From contig SWBL01000081.1 of NCBI GenBank assembly GCA_024195585.1, positions 96,819 to 160,818 on the forward strand: a stretch of DNA of 64,000 nt, given 5' to 3'. Below are positions 32,299-44,074 of this stretch, in pieces. The stretch is from Aureobasidium sp. EXF-3400 (Eukaryota; Ascomycota; Dothideomycetes; Dothideales; Saccotheciaceae). Below the pieces are notes generated by a model that ran no database searches, had not been told where the DNA came from, and worked only from the letters and a program-made list of their open reading frames with translations. The number at the start of each line of letters is the position of its first letter. Position 1 is the first letter of the stretch. A program made the translations under genes and the position numbers.

Positions 32299-33765
32299 TC
32301 AAGAAAAGTATCTCCAGCTGGGATCATTCTCTCCATGCAAGTTATCACTCGTATCAGATGCTCTCTGGTGGCCTTGTAGTCCTTGAGTTTTGTCTCTTCG
32401 CCGATTTTCAGTTTTCATCCATAAACCAAGCCAAAGGGTGCATGCAATGCAGGTGACATTACAAGCCGCTGTGGCGATCAGCGTCGGTCTGTAAGCAGGA
32501 GCATATTCTGTTCGGAATGTGGCAGTGCTCAAGATACCAGACAAATTGCCTAGCCCAACGAGAAGACCAGTCGTAGCAGCGCGAGAACTCTCGTTGACAT
32601 TGTTGTTGTTGTGCCATGAGTGCACGAGGCACGAAGGAATGTAGGCGCCCGAGCAAAGGAGGAAGCATGCAAAGTACGCAACAGCCTTGTTGTCAACGAC
32701 GTCGATAGCAGTCAGGATGATCAAGCCAGTTAGTGATATACACAGAGCAAGAACGATGTGCAGGCTGCGCTCCCGGAAGTAGTCGGAGGACTTTGTGATG
32801 CACAACAAGACAACAAATCCGACACTGTTAGGTGCAACGGTCCATAAATTCGTCTTGACAGCTGAGAATCCCAGACGTGCCACGATTTGTGGTAGGAATG
32901 TGGCAGTGGTTGTGAATGCAACAGAATAGGTGAAGGATATGACGCACCATAAGACAAATTTCCAATTCTTCCATGTGCGAAAGCAGTCTCGGAGGTTGAA
33001 TTTGGTGCCAACCTCAGATGATCCATCGCGGAGCATGCGTAAATTCGCCGCGAGCTTTTCCGAATCGTTCAAGAACCAAGCAGATTCGGGCGTGCCTGGA
33101 AGCCAGAAGAAGCCAATGATAGCCACTATACATGTCAGGCTGCCTTCAATGATAAACAAAAGCTGCCATCCTTGCACATGACTGCTTTTGACCTGGAAGA
33201 CACCATAAGAGATCAACCCAGAAAAGGCCGAAGCGAGAAGAGCGGAACCAAAGAAAATGGCAATGCGAAAACCGAGCTCCCCACGTGCGTAGAACAGCGA
33301 AAGATAAAGGACAGCTCCAGCAAAGAAACCAGCTTCGAACACCGCGAGTATAAGTCTGAGAGACAAGAGCCCACCAAAGTTCTTCGCGGCGGACTGAATG
33401 AGAGCCATTATTCCCCAGCCAAGCATCAGAGCGGGCAACATAATGCGGCCGGAGAAGCGTTTCGTGAGCATGTTCAGTGGCAAATCGCATAAGCCGTTAG
33501 GTATATAGAAGAGTAAAAGCAGCAATGAATACTGATTGCCCTTGAAATGCAAGTCAACATCAATGCCATCAGTCTTCGCGTTTCCGAGGTTGCTTCGGTC
33601 GACAGAGTTGAAGAAGTACATCAGAGAGAGAAATGGAAGAAGGTAGCAATCCATTTTCCGGACGTACGCTCTTTCCGAAGCTGTGTCGACGACTTGCACA
33701 TCGCCAGAGACGACCTCTTGGCTGACCTGAGTAGTAGTGAAGTTTTGGTCGATCGGTTTCTCCAT
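32299..33765 (-). CDS. hxnP: HxnP-like MFS anion:cation symporter (Dal5/Tna1 type), putative nicotinate transporter
   Basis: Single exon of 488 residues with about 12 hydrophobic helices. DCYLLPFLSLMYFFNSVDRSNLGNAKTDG is split here only for description: the YFFNSVDRSNLGNA part is the signature of the ACS family containing yeast Dal5 (allantoate) and Tna1 (nicotinate). The loop WLPGTPESAWFLND and the second-half motif WHNNNNVNESSRAATTG are also typical. The plasma-membrane transporter HxnP of A. nidulans is of this type. It is divergent from the HxnV-like gene and opens the hxn-like block, so nicotinate or a hydroxylated derivative is the inferred substrate. Confidence 0.8.
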   Translation of the reverse strand: MEKPIDQNFTTTQVSQEVVSGDVQVVDTASERAYVRKMDCYLLPFLSLMYFFNSVDRSNLGNAKTDGIDVDLHFKGNQYSLLLLLFYIPNGLCDLPLNMLTKRFSGRIMLPALMLGWGIMALIQSAAKNFGGLLSLRLILAVFEAGFFAGAVLYLSLFYARGELGFRIAIFFGSALLASAFSGLISYGVFQVKSSHVQGWQLLFIIEGSLTCIVAIIGFFWLPGTPESAWFLNDSEKLAANLRMLRDGSSEVGTKFNLRDCFRTWKNWKFVLWCVISFTYSVAFTTTATFLPQIVARLGFSAVKTNLWTVAPNSVGFVVLLCITKSSDYFRERSLHIVLALCISLTGLIILTAIDVVDNKAVAYFACFLLCSGAYIPSCLVHSWHNNNNVNESSRAATTGLLVGLGNLSGILSTATFRTEYAPAYRPTLIATAACNVTCIACTLWLGLWMKTENRRRDKTQGLQGHQRASDTSDNLHGENDPSWRYFS

Positions 33766-34345
33766 GGTTATTGCTTTGCACTATTGTCACCTGCGACATA
33801 TTGTACCTGTCTTGAGCTTCATCTTGTACTGCTGGTCGCGACGGCACACCCACTTCTGTGCCGCATTATGCAAGAGCTCAAGGTGCATATCTAGAAGCAT
33901 TTGGTATCCTTGTTGGAGCAACTGTCTGTGATTGAAGGAGCATGTATCGCACTTATCGTGCCGTTATCGGTACCTGCAGGCAAAGAAGACAGCAAGAAGG
34001 ACTGAAGAGAAGCTGGTCGCTGTTGCGGATTTCCAGGCACGCGCTATCTCTTGGCAAAGCACACTGTTCCATAGCCTGGCATACGCCTATCAAAAGTGGG
34101 GGCGGATGCGGGCAAGCTTCCTTCACGGCAATTCACCCTTGGACGGCATCGCGCCATCTGATCAACCATGAACCAACAGCAATGGGGCAATGCGTACCTT
34201 CGAAGGTCCAGGTCTTGCAGACTTCCTCTTCGAGGCGCGACATGACAGAGTTGTGTACCTTAACAAAACCTTCGCCGCCTACAACTCCCAATCGTTCTCT
34301 GTCATACTTTCTTTGGCCCACGTGTAGCACAATACTCTGATAAAA
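33766..34345. promoter_or_regulatory. Divergent hxnP-hxnV promoter
   Basis: Holds the 13-base word GGTACCGATAACG on the minus strand at 33962-33974, which recurs before the HxnY-like gene. Further HGATAR sites occur near 33952, 34042 and 34336, the last about ten bases before the hxnV ATG. Confidence 0.6.
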
Positions 34346-36259
34346 ATGTCTCCTGTTCAAATCATAGATGGATCGGATCTCAATGGCATCTCCCATCAGG
34401 ATGTGGTAGTGGTTGGAGCAGGCCCTGCTGGACTCATGCTGGCTGCCAATCTGGTTCGCTTTGGCATCAAGACAACTATCCTTGATGACAGAGTGGACAA
34501 AACCTCAACAGGACGAGCGGATGGCTTGCAGCCAAAATCAATCGAGACTCTGAAGCAGATGCGTCTTGCTGACCCTCTGCTACAGCGTGGGGTGCGGATT
34601 CACGATATATGTTTCTGGGTGAGCACGGCGTAGTCATCTCAAGGTCTCTCGAGAGTCTAATATTTTGAGCAGAGCTCCAGCAAGGAAAAGCCTCTGAGAA
34701 GGACAGAGCGAGCCGAGCATTTTCCAGCTCTGGTAGATCTCCTTGATCCATACATTCTTCTGGTTCATCAAGGCATGGTCGAAGACATCTTTCTGCAAGA
34801 CTTGCAGACCAGAGGTGTTGAAGTGACCCGTAGCTCTCCGTTCGTCAGATATACAGACCATGGACCAAGTATCCCCTTGGACGTTCACAGTCGCTCTAGC
34901 ACAACTGAAAAGGAGAGGCTCTGGCAGACCAAGTACCTGGTCGGTTGCGATGGTGCACATTCGAAAGTACGCAAAGCTATACCGGAAATTGAAGCGCAAG
35001 GATCATCCTCCGAAGCTATCTGGGGAGTGCTTGACGGTGTCATCGAGACAGACTTCCCGGATCTATGGAGCAAAGTCGTCGTGTACTCTGAAGAGGCTGG
35101 CAACGTGTTATGCATACCTCGCGAGCGAAACATGACTCGACTGTACATCGAGCTCCGACCGGAATCTGACGAGCCCATGGACAAAGCAAAGGCCACACAG
35201 GAATTTGTCATGCAAAGGGCGAGACAGATCATGGCGCCTTACAAGTTGTCATGGGAAAGTGTTGAGTGGTTCGGCATCTACCAGATCGGCCAGCGAGTAG
35301 CAAGTCGTTTCACCGACAAATCTGGGCGTGTGTTCATTGCAGGAGACGCCAGCCATACCCACTCGCCAAAGGCAGCTCAGGGAATGAACACATCCATGCA
35401 CGACTCCTTGAATCTAGCCTGGAAGCTCAATCTTGCTGTTCGTGCTCTTGCCAAGCAATCATTGTTAGAAACCTATGAGCATGAACGCCGCAAGATTGCC
35501 CAAGATCTGATCAACTTTGATTATGAGCATGCGAACGCATTTCACGACGGAGATGCAAAGGCTTTGGCACGCAATTTCTTAACCAACGTCCGGTTCATTT
35601 CTGGAGTTGGAGTAGAATATGGTTCAAATGTGTTGAACTGGAACTCCGGCATCACTGGCGGCGCGAAGCCAGGATGTTTGCTGCCTCCAGCAAGACTAAC
35701 TCGTTACATTGACGCCAATCCACTGGATGCACAACTTGACATTCCCATGCTGGGACAATTCCGAACATACTTTGTTTGCAGGAATATCCAATTGTCGAAG
35801 AACTTCGTGGACTCTGTTTGTGCACGTATTTTGTGTCCCGATTCGGTCTTTAGTCGAGCCACCACAGAACTAGAAGCATCGTACAAGGAGCAAGACGCGG
35901 CAATCACGGAGTCAGACGCATTCATCCAACCTCATCGATACGTTGCAGCCAGTCGTTTGTCGAGTTTCTGTCTCATCACTTCTTCACCCAAGGAAGATTT
36001 TGAAATCGCCGATCTCCCTCTCGTGCTCCAAGCTAGCAAATGGACTGTCTATCTGGATAATGTGCCTTCGCAAGATACTCGTGGCCAGCACTGTATTGAC
36101 AAATGGATTGGGAAACTTGAGAACGATCAGGTTGCCTTATTGATCGTGAGGCCAGATGGCTATGTTGGTGCTGTTAATTCCTGGTTCTGTGATGTAGAGG
36201 GCGTTGCGGAAGCTTCGGTGTGGTTTAACGAGTATTTCGGTGGCTTTCTCGTGTGCTAA
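34346..36259 (+). CDS. hxnV: HxnV-like FAD monooxygenase (phenol 2-monooxygenase type)
   Basis: Exons 34346-34618 and 34673-36259 give 619 residues. The FAD-binding GxGxxG is [13 protein letters not shown] near residue 20; the second FAD motif is [13 protein letters not shown], followed by [21 protein letters not shown]-terminal thioredoxin-like domain of the phenol hydroxylase family follows (about residues 430-619). In A. nidulans, HxnV is a phenol-hydroxylase-like flavoprotein that acts on hydroxypyridine intermediates of nicotinate catabolism. Here it lies between HxnP- and HxnY-like genes, which supports the same assignment. Phenolic substrates are the alternative if the cluster context is misleading. 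The intron is GTGAGC...GCAG. Confidence 0.82.
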
Positions 36260-36703
36260 GTTGGCATCTACGCAATGATATGATATCTATGTAGGACAAT
36301 ACAAGAACTTTCGAGCATGAAAAGGTGTACTTTACGCCCAGCTTGTGTGATTGCTTCAGTCTCATCGAGAAAGGCAAGGCGTTTCTCATAGAGGCAAACT
36401 ATGAACTGATTATACTGAATTCTTCGATGCAGGAATCGGCTGAATTGCTGCATCCTGGCCAAGGTCTATCTTCGTCCGATAAGAGTTAGGTGGTACCGAT
36501 AACGAAACTTCGGTATTGATTGATCCTTCTTTAAGGTGTCATGGTGGGGAAGTCGCCCCCATCTTTGCCCGCTTCCTGTTGAAGCTTGCCTTCTTCCGCC
36601 TATCGCTTGCCGGCTCTGGCCTTATACATGTCGCCGTCACTCTGCAATCTGTATAGATCACTATTGATCTTCCAATCTTGATTAGTTCAGCTTCTGATTC
36701 AAT
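36260..36703 (+). promoter_or_regulatory. HxnY-like gene promoter
   Basis: About 440 bases. It contains GGTACCGATAACG at 36492-36504 (also seen before hxnP/hxnV), another CGATAA at 36477-36482 and a reverse CGATAG near 36600. Confidence 0.55.
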
Positions 36704-37899
36704 ATGGCCTCTGCTCCTCCAATCCTTGATTTCTCTGGTAAGCCATACATCATTCCCAGTCCATGTTTCTTGACACTGATATATTCAGTCTTCTACGGTA
36801 CTGATGACGCTGCAAAGGCGAAGTTAGTCGCAGAAGTCAAAAAGTGCTGCCTACACAATGGTTTCTTCCAGATAGTCGGCCACAGGGTTCCTTTTGAACT
36901 CCAGGAGAAAGTTTTGGATTGGGTCAAGAATTTCTTTGCCCAGCCACAAGATGAGAAAGACAGAGTACACAAAGGTGATACTTCCATTAACACGTTTTGT
37001 ATCGGCTTTGACTGATAATTTTGCAAAGACTTCAACACTTGGAATCGTGGATATGAGCGCATCGGTTCACAAATCTTGGAAGCAGGAACAAACCCAGACC
37101 TCAAAGAGGGCTACTTCATCGGTGAAGAGATTACGACCGATCATCCTTATTTCGTCGGCAAGAAGCTGAACAGCGGACCTAACGTATGGCCTGAAACCAT
37201 GCCTGCTGTTGATGACTTCCGTACTACGTCAATGGAGTACTACAATGAAATGCACGCATTGGCAAGGGATGTGCTCACCGTAATCGCTCAAACTCTCGAT
37301 TTGAAGGATGACTACTTCGACGAGTTCACTACTGGCGCAGTAGCCACGCTCAGATATCTTCATTATCCTCCTCAGCCAGCTGACTTGGACGAGAAGCTCG
37401 CGAGAGGTATTGGAGCACACACAGATTTCGGATCTGTCACCTTACTGATGCAAGGTGATGTTGATGGCCTGCAGGTCTACGACAAGGAGCACAATGAATG
37501 GCTCGATGTACGTCGTTCTTCTTGTCTGCAAATTTGACCGTGTTGCTGACATGTGTTCAGGTTGTTCCTGTAAAAGGGGCGTACGTTGTTAACCTCGGCA
37601 ATATGTTCATGCGCTGGGCCAACGACAAATATATTTCCAATCTGCACCGTGTCATCAACAAATCAGGCAAGGAGCGGTACTCTGTGCCATTTTTCTACAG
37701 TGGCAACCCAGACTATGTCATAGACTGCTTGCCAAACTGTCGAGAGGAAGGTCACACCCCTAAGTATCCTCCTATCAGCGTGATGGATTGCGTTGGTGGT
37801 AGCTACAAAGCCAGTTATGGTGCGGCAAAGATGTTCAAAGAACAGCCGAAGGCGAGGATGGAGGTCGTCAACAGTGCACAATCTGTACTCGCTTCTTAG
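36704..37899 (+). CDS. hxnY: HxnY-like 2-oxoglutarate/Fe(II) dioxygenase
   Basis: Four exons (36704-36737, 36789-36974, 37029-37507, 37561-37899) give 345 residues. The N-terminal DIOX_N segment has CCLHNGFFQIVGHRVP; the catalytic domain has the iron ligands His and Asp in GAHTDFGS and the distal His in NLHRVINKSG, with the 2-oxoglutarate Arg in ERYSVPFF. All residues for activity are present. It belongs to the isopenicillin-N-synthase-like family. In A. nidulans, HxnY is a 2-oxoglutarate dioxygenase acting on a reduced piperidone intermediate of nicotinate breakdown; the neighbouring HxnV- and HxnZ-like genes support that role here. Confidence 0.83.
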
Positions 37900-38462
37900 A
37901 CTCAAGTTGTATTGAAGTCAAACATCAGTCATTGGTAATTGTGAATCATAGAGTCGACCAAATATCAGGCACGTGCAAGGTGACTTATCTGATAGACCAT
38001 GGTCTAGTCTGTATACAATATTTGGTCAGGCGCAGATACAACACGCTCCAATGTTCGTCACAGTCTCTTGCCTCGACGCCCATCAGACATAAGCAATTTT
38101 TCGTCATCTCCTCGAAACATATCTCCCGGAGGTGTTTGTTGGACTTTTAGCACCACCACTGCAAAGATGTCTTATCAATACTCGTCCCGCACAATGTCTC
38201 CAAGATCTAGATTGAATGACCCCAGACGAATTGCTTTATCAGTTAGCGCCACCTGAAGACTAAACCCCCACCCTTCGCTCAGCTACTGACTGCCTGCTAA
38301 TCCATTTGATACTGAGTCCACATCAATCGACCATTCAAGCAAGAGTCGTGTATCTCGTAAATAATCGTTACACACCTCGACCACAAAGACTTATAAGAGC
38401 ACTTGATTTTCTTTGCCGTTCTACGAAGTCAAGATACGCACATACAAGTCAAGCACATCAAG
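37900..38462 (+). promoter_or_regulatory. HxnZ-like gene promoter
   Basis: About 560 bases. At 37985-37995 two GATA sites overlap head to head (TTATCT then TGATAG). No gene is visible. Confidence 0.5.
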
Positions 38463-40369
38463 ATGGGTTTTGAGGAGAAGCACCTCTCATCCTCGTCAGG
38501 GGACAACATGTCTCCTGAAACTGAGATTGGTACAGTCGTCGACATTGGTGATGAAGGTACTCGAAACTTCTACGGCAGTTCTGTCTCCGATAGCTACCGC
38601 ATGAAGTCGGAGATTATGAATCAATGCATGGAAGAGATTGGCATGGGAAGGCGAGACTCACCAGCACCTCCTGAGTATTACTTGCTGACACATAAGGATA
38701 GATATCAATGGGAACTGTTCGTCGTCAGCGGCTTTGGTTGGATCACAGACAACTTGTGAGTAAATTCTCGACACACTCTCTCAACGCCGACTAACATGTT
38801 CTAGTTGGTCACAAGGCATCGGCTCCATCCAGCCATCTGTGGCACTCGAGTTCTCAGGGGTGACAAACATCACACTCAGTTCCGTGGCGTACTATGCCGG
38901 CTTGATCTTTGGCGCTTTCTTCTGGGGCACAAGTGCTGATCTGATCGGAAGAAAGCCTGCGTTCAATGCCACTCTGATCATCGGAGGATTGTTCGGCACT
39001 GCAGTGGCTGGGCTGAGTAATTTCACTGCCTTCTGTATCTTCTGGACTATCATCGGGACAGCTGCTGGTGGCAATGTGCCTGTTGACTCCATGATCTTCT
39101 TGGAGTTTGTTCCTGGTTCGCATCAGTACCTTCTTACAGTAAGTCGTCTCCACGATAAGAGCAATCTTTAATTCACTGACATCTTGAAGGCCTTGAGTAG
39201 TTGGTGGATGCTTGGGCAAGTCATTGTATCTTTGCTTTCGTGGGTATTCCTTGCGAACTTTGCTTGTCCAACTGACTCGACACCTGCGACATGCAAGAGA
39301 GCTGACAACATGGGCTGGTCAGTACTTTCCTCTTTCCAGCGGCAACTTGATATCAGATACTGACACTGCCAGGCGATACACGATGATCCCCCTTGGAGCA
39401 ATGACACTCGTCTTCGCCTTCGTCAGGATTGCCATCTTCAGAATGCCCGAATCTCCTCGTTATCTTATCTCGAAGGGCAGGGATGCCGAAGCCGTTGAGG
39501 CTGTCAACTACATCGCTCGTCGCAACAAAAAGCCAGAGCCCTTGACGCTTGCCATGCTTCAAGAGGTAGACAGAGTCACTGGTGGAGAAGTCAAGGCAGG
39601 TGCGACCACGAAACTCTCCCGCAGTGTTATAATCAGAGAGAACCTCAAGGACTTCAAGTCAGTCAATTACAAGAACTTGTTTGCCAATCCACAATTGGCC
39701 CGCCATACCAGTATCATCTGGTTGATCTGGTTAACCATCGGTATGCTCTCTGATGTCTTTAACCATTAGTCACGTCTAACCGCAGGACAGGTATTGCTTA
39801 CCCGTTATACTTCAACTTCATCCCCACCTACCTCTCCAAGAAGTTCACCGCGGACTCTTCGTTGTCTCTTACATACCGAAACTATTGCATCCAATCCATT
39901 GTATCTGTCTTTGGTCCATTAAGCGCTGCAGTACTTGTCAATACTCGACTCGGTCGACGCTGGATGTTGGGGGCCTCAGCAATCGTTTCTGGTATCTTTC
40001 TCTTTGCGTATACCGCTGCAGAGAACCGAGCAGGCGATCTTGCATTCTCTTGCATCACAGGTCTTTTCGCCAACTTCGGTCAGTCTACCACTTTTATGCT
40101 TCCGTATCGATAACATCATATCTGACTGCCGTACAGAATATGCTATCATGTATGCGTTCACCCCTGAGTCGTTCCCAGCTCCTCATCGAGGTACGGCTAC
40201 TGGCACTGCAGCAACTTTGCTTCGCTTGGGTGGTATCTGTGCCAGCCTGATTGGCACATACACTGAATTTAGTGTTGTACCCATATACGTCAGTGCCAGT
40301 TTGTGGATCGTAGTGGGGCTTGTCGCTTTCGCATTACCCTTCGAGACTCACGGCAGGGCTGCTATATGA
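38463..40369 (+). CDS. hxnZ: HxnZ-like MFS transporter
   Basis: Six exons (38463-38755, 38805-39138, 39190-39317, 39373-39740, 39791-40078, 40137-40369) give 547 residues. After a polar N-terminus of about 95 residues come about 12 helices. The A-motif variant GTSADLIGRKPAF and the late LGRRWMLGASAI place it in the sugar-porter/SV2-like MFS branch; RMPESPRYLISKGRDAEAVE is the usual loop. HxnZ of A. nidulans is an MFS transporter of unknown exact substrate, perhaps an intermediate exporter or importer. The gene sits directly after HxnV- and HxnY-like genes on the same strand. Confidence 0.8.
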
Positions 40370-40640
40370 ACAGGCGAAGACTTGCCGAAGACGACGCAGC
40401 TGGATACAGGACAAGGATGCAGCGAGGAATATCGGGATAAATTCAATCCTGTGTGATCTGGAGTTAGCAGAAATTTAAATTTGTGATGTTCTACTGTGGT
40501 GAATGGACTCGTGTTGCCTCCTTTTGTACCTGTGCAAACAATGAATTTCGATTCAATCAGTTTGTGTATCATTGAAGTCTTTTATACAAATCTATGATTG
40601 AAGAAGAGGTTTTGTTCCGAAGGAGGAAACAGCTGTTTTC

Positions 40641-41881
40641 TCAAAGCTTCGAGATGCCAAATCCGTCTCTCTTGGCAATGCCCAAGCTGTTCTTCGTAAT
40701 TTCTTTGATGGTTCGGACGCCGGCCAGAGTCATTGTGCGCGAGAGCTCTCTTTCGAGAATGTTAGTCACAGCCTCAACTCCTTTCTTTCCATCATAGCTC
40801 AAACCCCAGAGAACGGGACGACCGATAAGAACAAGATCGGCTCCCAGTGCAATCGCCTTGAACACATCACTTCCACGCCTGATCCCTCCATCGAAAATGA
40901 CAGGGATGCGTCCAGCCACAGCATCAGCAATTGCAGGGAGAACCTCGATGGTAGCGGGGACCAAATCCAATTGTCTGCCACCATGGTTCGAAACGACAAT
41001 GGCATCTGCACCGTGCTCGACTGCTAGCTTCGCATCCTCTGCTGTCATGATACCCTTCAGGATGATCTTCATGGAAGTTGCCTTACGAAGCCAGGGAATG
41101 GTGTGTTCCCAGGTGAGGCTCGAACTGTGCATGGTAGGTCCTGCTTTCTTGATGATCTCGTTGGCCTCTTCGACGGTATGAGCATTCAGGAAGACGCGCT
41201 CGGTGGCCGGTCCCTTGATTCCCTCCTTGGGGCGTGCGTAGTTTCCCAGATGCATGCCTTCGGGAAGAACAAGAGGAGTCTTCCTTTCGTTGATGCGGTT
41301 GCCGAGGATTGGAGTGTCGACGGTCAAGGCAAGAGCTTTGTAACCAGCCTTCTCGGCACGCTTGATCAACTTAAGACTGTACTCGGGATCCTGGGTGAGA
41401 TAGAGTTGGAACCAGAAGTCGGGTCCATCAGGATTCGCGATGTTGCATGCATCTGCCACATCTTCAAGACTGGTTGTGGATTGAGAGGAGAGTGTCATAG
41501 ACAGACCAGTGCTTGCTGCAGCCTCGGCAGCCTCGAGCTCGCCTCTTGGATGGCAGAGCTTTTGCATTGCACTTGGAGCAAAAGCTACTGGAAAGGGGTG
41601 ACGCTTTCCGAAGAGCGTAGTGCTTGTGTCGACGTGTGACACGTCAATCATGACGCGTGGTGTGATCAGAAGTCTACAAAGAGTTAGCACCAGAGTCTTG
41701 AGGGATCAACTTCTGCTTCATGTCACCTGTCAAACATGTAGGAGTTTCTAGCTAGAGCCTTCTGCTCGTCTGCACCACAAGCATAGTAGTCGTAGACATT
41801 CTTCGGCAATCTGGTTTTGGCAATCTCCTCGATCTCCGTCACCGTGATAGGGACCGTTGATGATGCTGCTTTTTGACTCAT
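40641..41881 (-). CDS. FMN-dependent 2-hydroxyacid oxidase with peroxisomal SKL end
   Basis: Exons 41881-41727 and 41673-40641 give 395 residues. Family blocks of glycolate/lactate oxidases are complete: YYACGADEQKAL, PRVMIDVSHVD, PVAFAPSAMQKLCHP, LALTVDTPILGNR, the substrate-binding VSNHGGRQLD with active-site His and Arg, and PVIFDGGIRRGSDVFKAIALGADLVLIGRP. The C-terminus is SKL, a canonical PTS1 for peroxisomal import. It oxidises an L-2-hydroxyacid to the 2-oxoacid with release of hydrogen peroxide. It is not among the A. nidulans hxn genes known to me, yet lies inside the block. The nicotinate pathway ends in 2-hydroxyglutaramate/2-hydroxyglutarate, so these are attractive but unproven substrates. 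Confidence 0.88.
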
Positions 41882-42832
41882 TCTTGATGATTTGATACAC
41901 TCAGAGTCTTCGGCGTGTGAATATTTGTTATGTGATGGTGAGTGATGTTTGATGTTGTGATTAGAGTGAACAGTGTGTTGACGTCTACGGTCCGCGCGGC
42001 GATAACAACCCCACTTTTGGCAATGATCTTCTTCAAGGAGCGTCCAATACACTTGTCCGCTTGAGTGAACATCAGCTATATTCTGTGGTTCTCAGTGAGA
42101 GGCAGGTTTACATATGATTGAGTCACGAGGCATACAACCTTGACGCAACGATGTGGCAGCGACCTGGTAGTGACGACGACAAGCGACAGGGTGTTACCTG
42201 CTGCAACTTCGGCTAATCACGGCAAAATCAACCCCGCTCTTTCCCGATTGCTCCTTCCATCACCAGTTCAACATCGGTCGCCTTTTGACCAACGCATCTT
42301 GTGTCTTGGGCAGTCGCAGCGTTGGTATCGCCTACCATCACCAGTGAACTCTGGTCAAATACAGCCTTATAGGTTTGCTTGTATTTTTGGCGGCCTTTGT
42401 CCGACAATTTTCCATCGACTATCCCTTCCAGATTGGTGGCGCTACCATCGCTATCACTGGCTACTTTGCTCGAACAGGGATACACCAGGCTCGGGCGATC
42501 AAAAATACTTGTCATGGCAACGGGCGGCATGCTAAGGTCAATGGACTCGAGTGTTCTTTTGCGCTATCTCGAATAATAGCATGGCATACTTTTATGATCA
42601 CTACAGGGGTCGCAGGAGGCACTATGATGGAGACGTATATTTCTCAAACTCAAGAGTTATCTCGGCAAGCCTGAAAGCACAAATTGGAAACCTCAAGGTG
42701 GAAGTCACCTATGGCACATCAATAATGGTTGCTGAACATGACTGTTACAAACAAACGACTTGCGGATCTGCTCCACCTACTACACTCAATGCAATTGGAC
42801 CTGAACCATAGCAACGTATCATTCGTACCGCA
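41882..42832. other. Intergenic, about 950 bases
   Basis: Contains the promoter of the hydroxyacid oxidase (CGATAA at 42000-42005) and the 3' flank of the SDR gene. Overlapping open frames of 60-130 codons at 42140-42811 have no recognisable domain; a decayed gene is possible but I cannot name one. Confidence 0.35.
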
Positions 42833-43692
42833 TCACCAGTTCAAAACGCCGCTGTATCAGTGTCAGTGGAGAGTCAAGTGTATCCGCAAGTTGTCAACCC
42901 ACCCGTCTACTGCAATATCGTTGCCAGTCATGTAGCTGCTCGCGTCACTGGCCAAGAAAATGCACGCCCCCCTGATATCGTCCGGCATGCCAATCCTGTT
43001 GTTAATGACCTCTGACTTCCAGCTCTCGAGCAGGTGCGGAAATGGCGCTGTCATCTCGGTTTTGATGTATCCGGGCGAGATTGTGTTGACACGGATGCCG
43101 TACTCAGCGAGCTCCACGGCAGACGGTGCACACATCGCTCCAACAGCACCTTTCGTCGCACAATATGCCGAAGAGTACTGCCCTCTGACAGCCCTGGAAG
43201 CCGCAATTGAAGCCACAAGAATGATAGAACCTTTGGTAGTCTTGTTCTTCACCATCATCTTGGCTGCATGTTGCATGGTAAAGTAAGCACCCTTTATATT
43301 GACATTGATCAGTCTGTCAAAATCTTCCCACGTTGTATCAAGGAGCTTGACGTTTTTGTTCACTCCCGCACAAGGCACACAAATGTCCAGAGAACCACCA
43401 AAATCTTGTTCGAACTTCGCAAATGCTGTACTCAAGTCCTCTGGCGATATCACATCGACTTTGTAGAACGCTGTTTTGATGTTGTACTTTGTCGCGAGTT
43501 CTGCAAACGCCGGTTCTGGCTCGATCATGTCGAATATGGCAATGTTTGCCCCTGCTTCAGCAAGGCCCTCAGCCATTGCAAGGCCGCAACCACGGGCTCC
43601 GCCAGTAACGAGCGCTGTCCTGCCGGTCAACGAAAACTATCCATTGTCAGTGTGGCTCATGGATCTCTGCACAGAGTTCGTACTCGTGACAT
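42833..43692 (-). CDS. hxnW: HxnW-like short-chain dehydrogenase/reductase
   Basis: Three exons give 253 residues: a 9-base first exon (43692-43684), 43636-42903 and a last exon of 19 bases (42851-42833). The first junction yields MSR-FSLTGR and the last yields DIAVDGG-VLNW, both as in classical SDRs. TGGARGCGLA is the cofactor motif, PCAGVN follows, and the catalytic Ser, Tyr and Lys are in SIAA and YCATK (YxxxK intact). Reading through the last intron would give an untypical C-terminus. HxnW in A. nidulans is an SDR that oxidises or reduces a piperidone intermediate. CCGATAACG and CGATAG occur about 260 bases upstream. Confidence 0.82.
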
Positions 43693-44074
43693 GGTGAACA
43701 AAAAGTTCGTTATTTGCTTTATTAGTTGGAAAGTGGCTACAAACTTGTGGACCATCGGGCGGGTCGTCGTTATAATGCTCATCGTCTCATGGCCAGCGTG
43801 ATTCTTCTGCATCAGCCAGCACGAAAAGATATGGACCTGAAACACCACTGTTCTCTATCGTTACTTCTGTCCTAGGGGCGCTCCTCACAAGATGGTGGTG
43901 GCCACAAGATGCGGCAAAAATGGGGGCAAAGTTGGGATCCGCCGGCTCTCCGATAACGATAGGACAGCATATCAAAATCGTCACTTGAGCTTTGAGCACT
44001 CATGAAGGAAGCTTTTCACAAGTGGAGTTGTTACAAAGACACGACTAGTATTGTGATTTCAAAGTTCAAACACC
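43693..44074. promoter_or_regulatory. Divergent promoter of the HxnW-like and NTF2-like genes
   Basis: About 380 bases. CCGATAACG at 43950-43958 runs directly into CGATAG at 43957-43962, so two GATA sites abut. Confidence 0.5.

Noticed and set aside
42140..42811. Overlapping frames upstream of the hydroxyacid oxidase as a decayed gene
   Set aside because: Three frames each look faintly protein-like but no known motif spans them.
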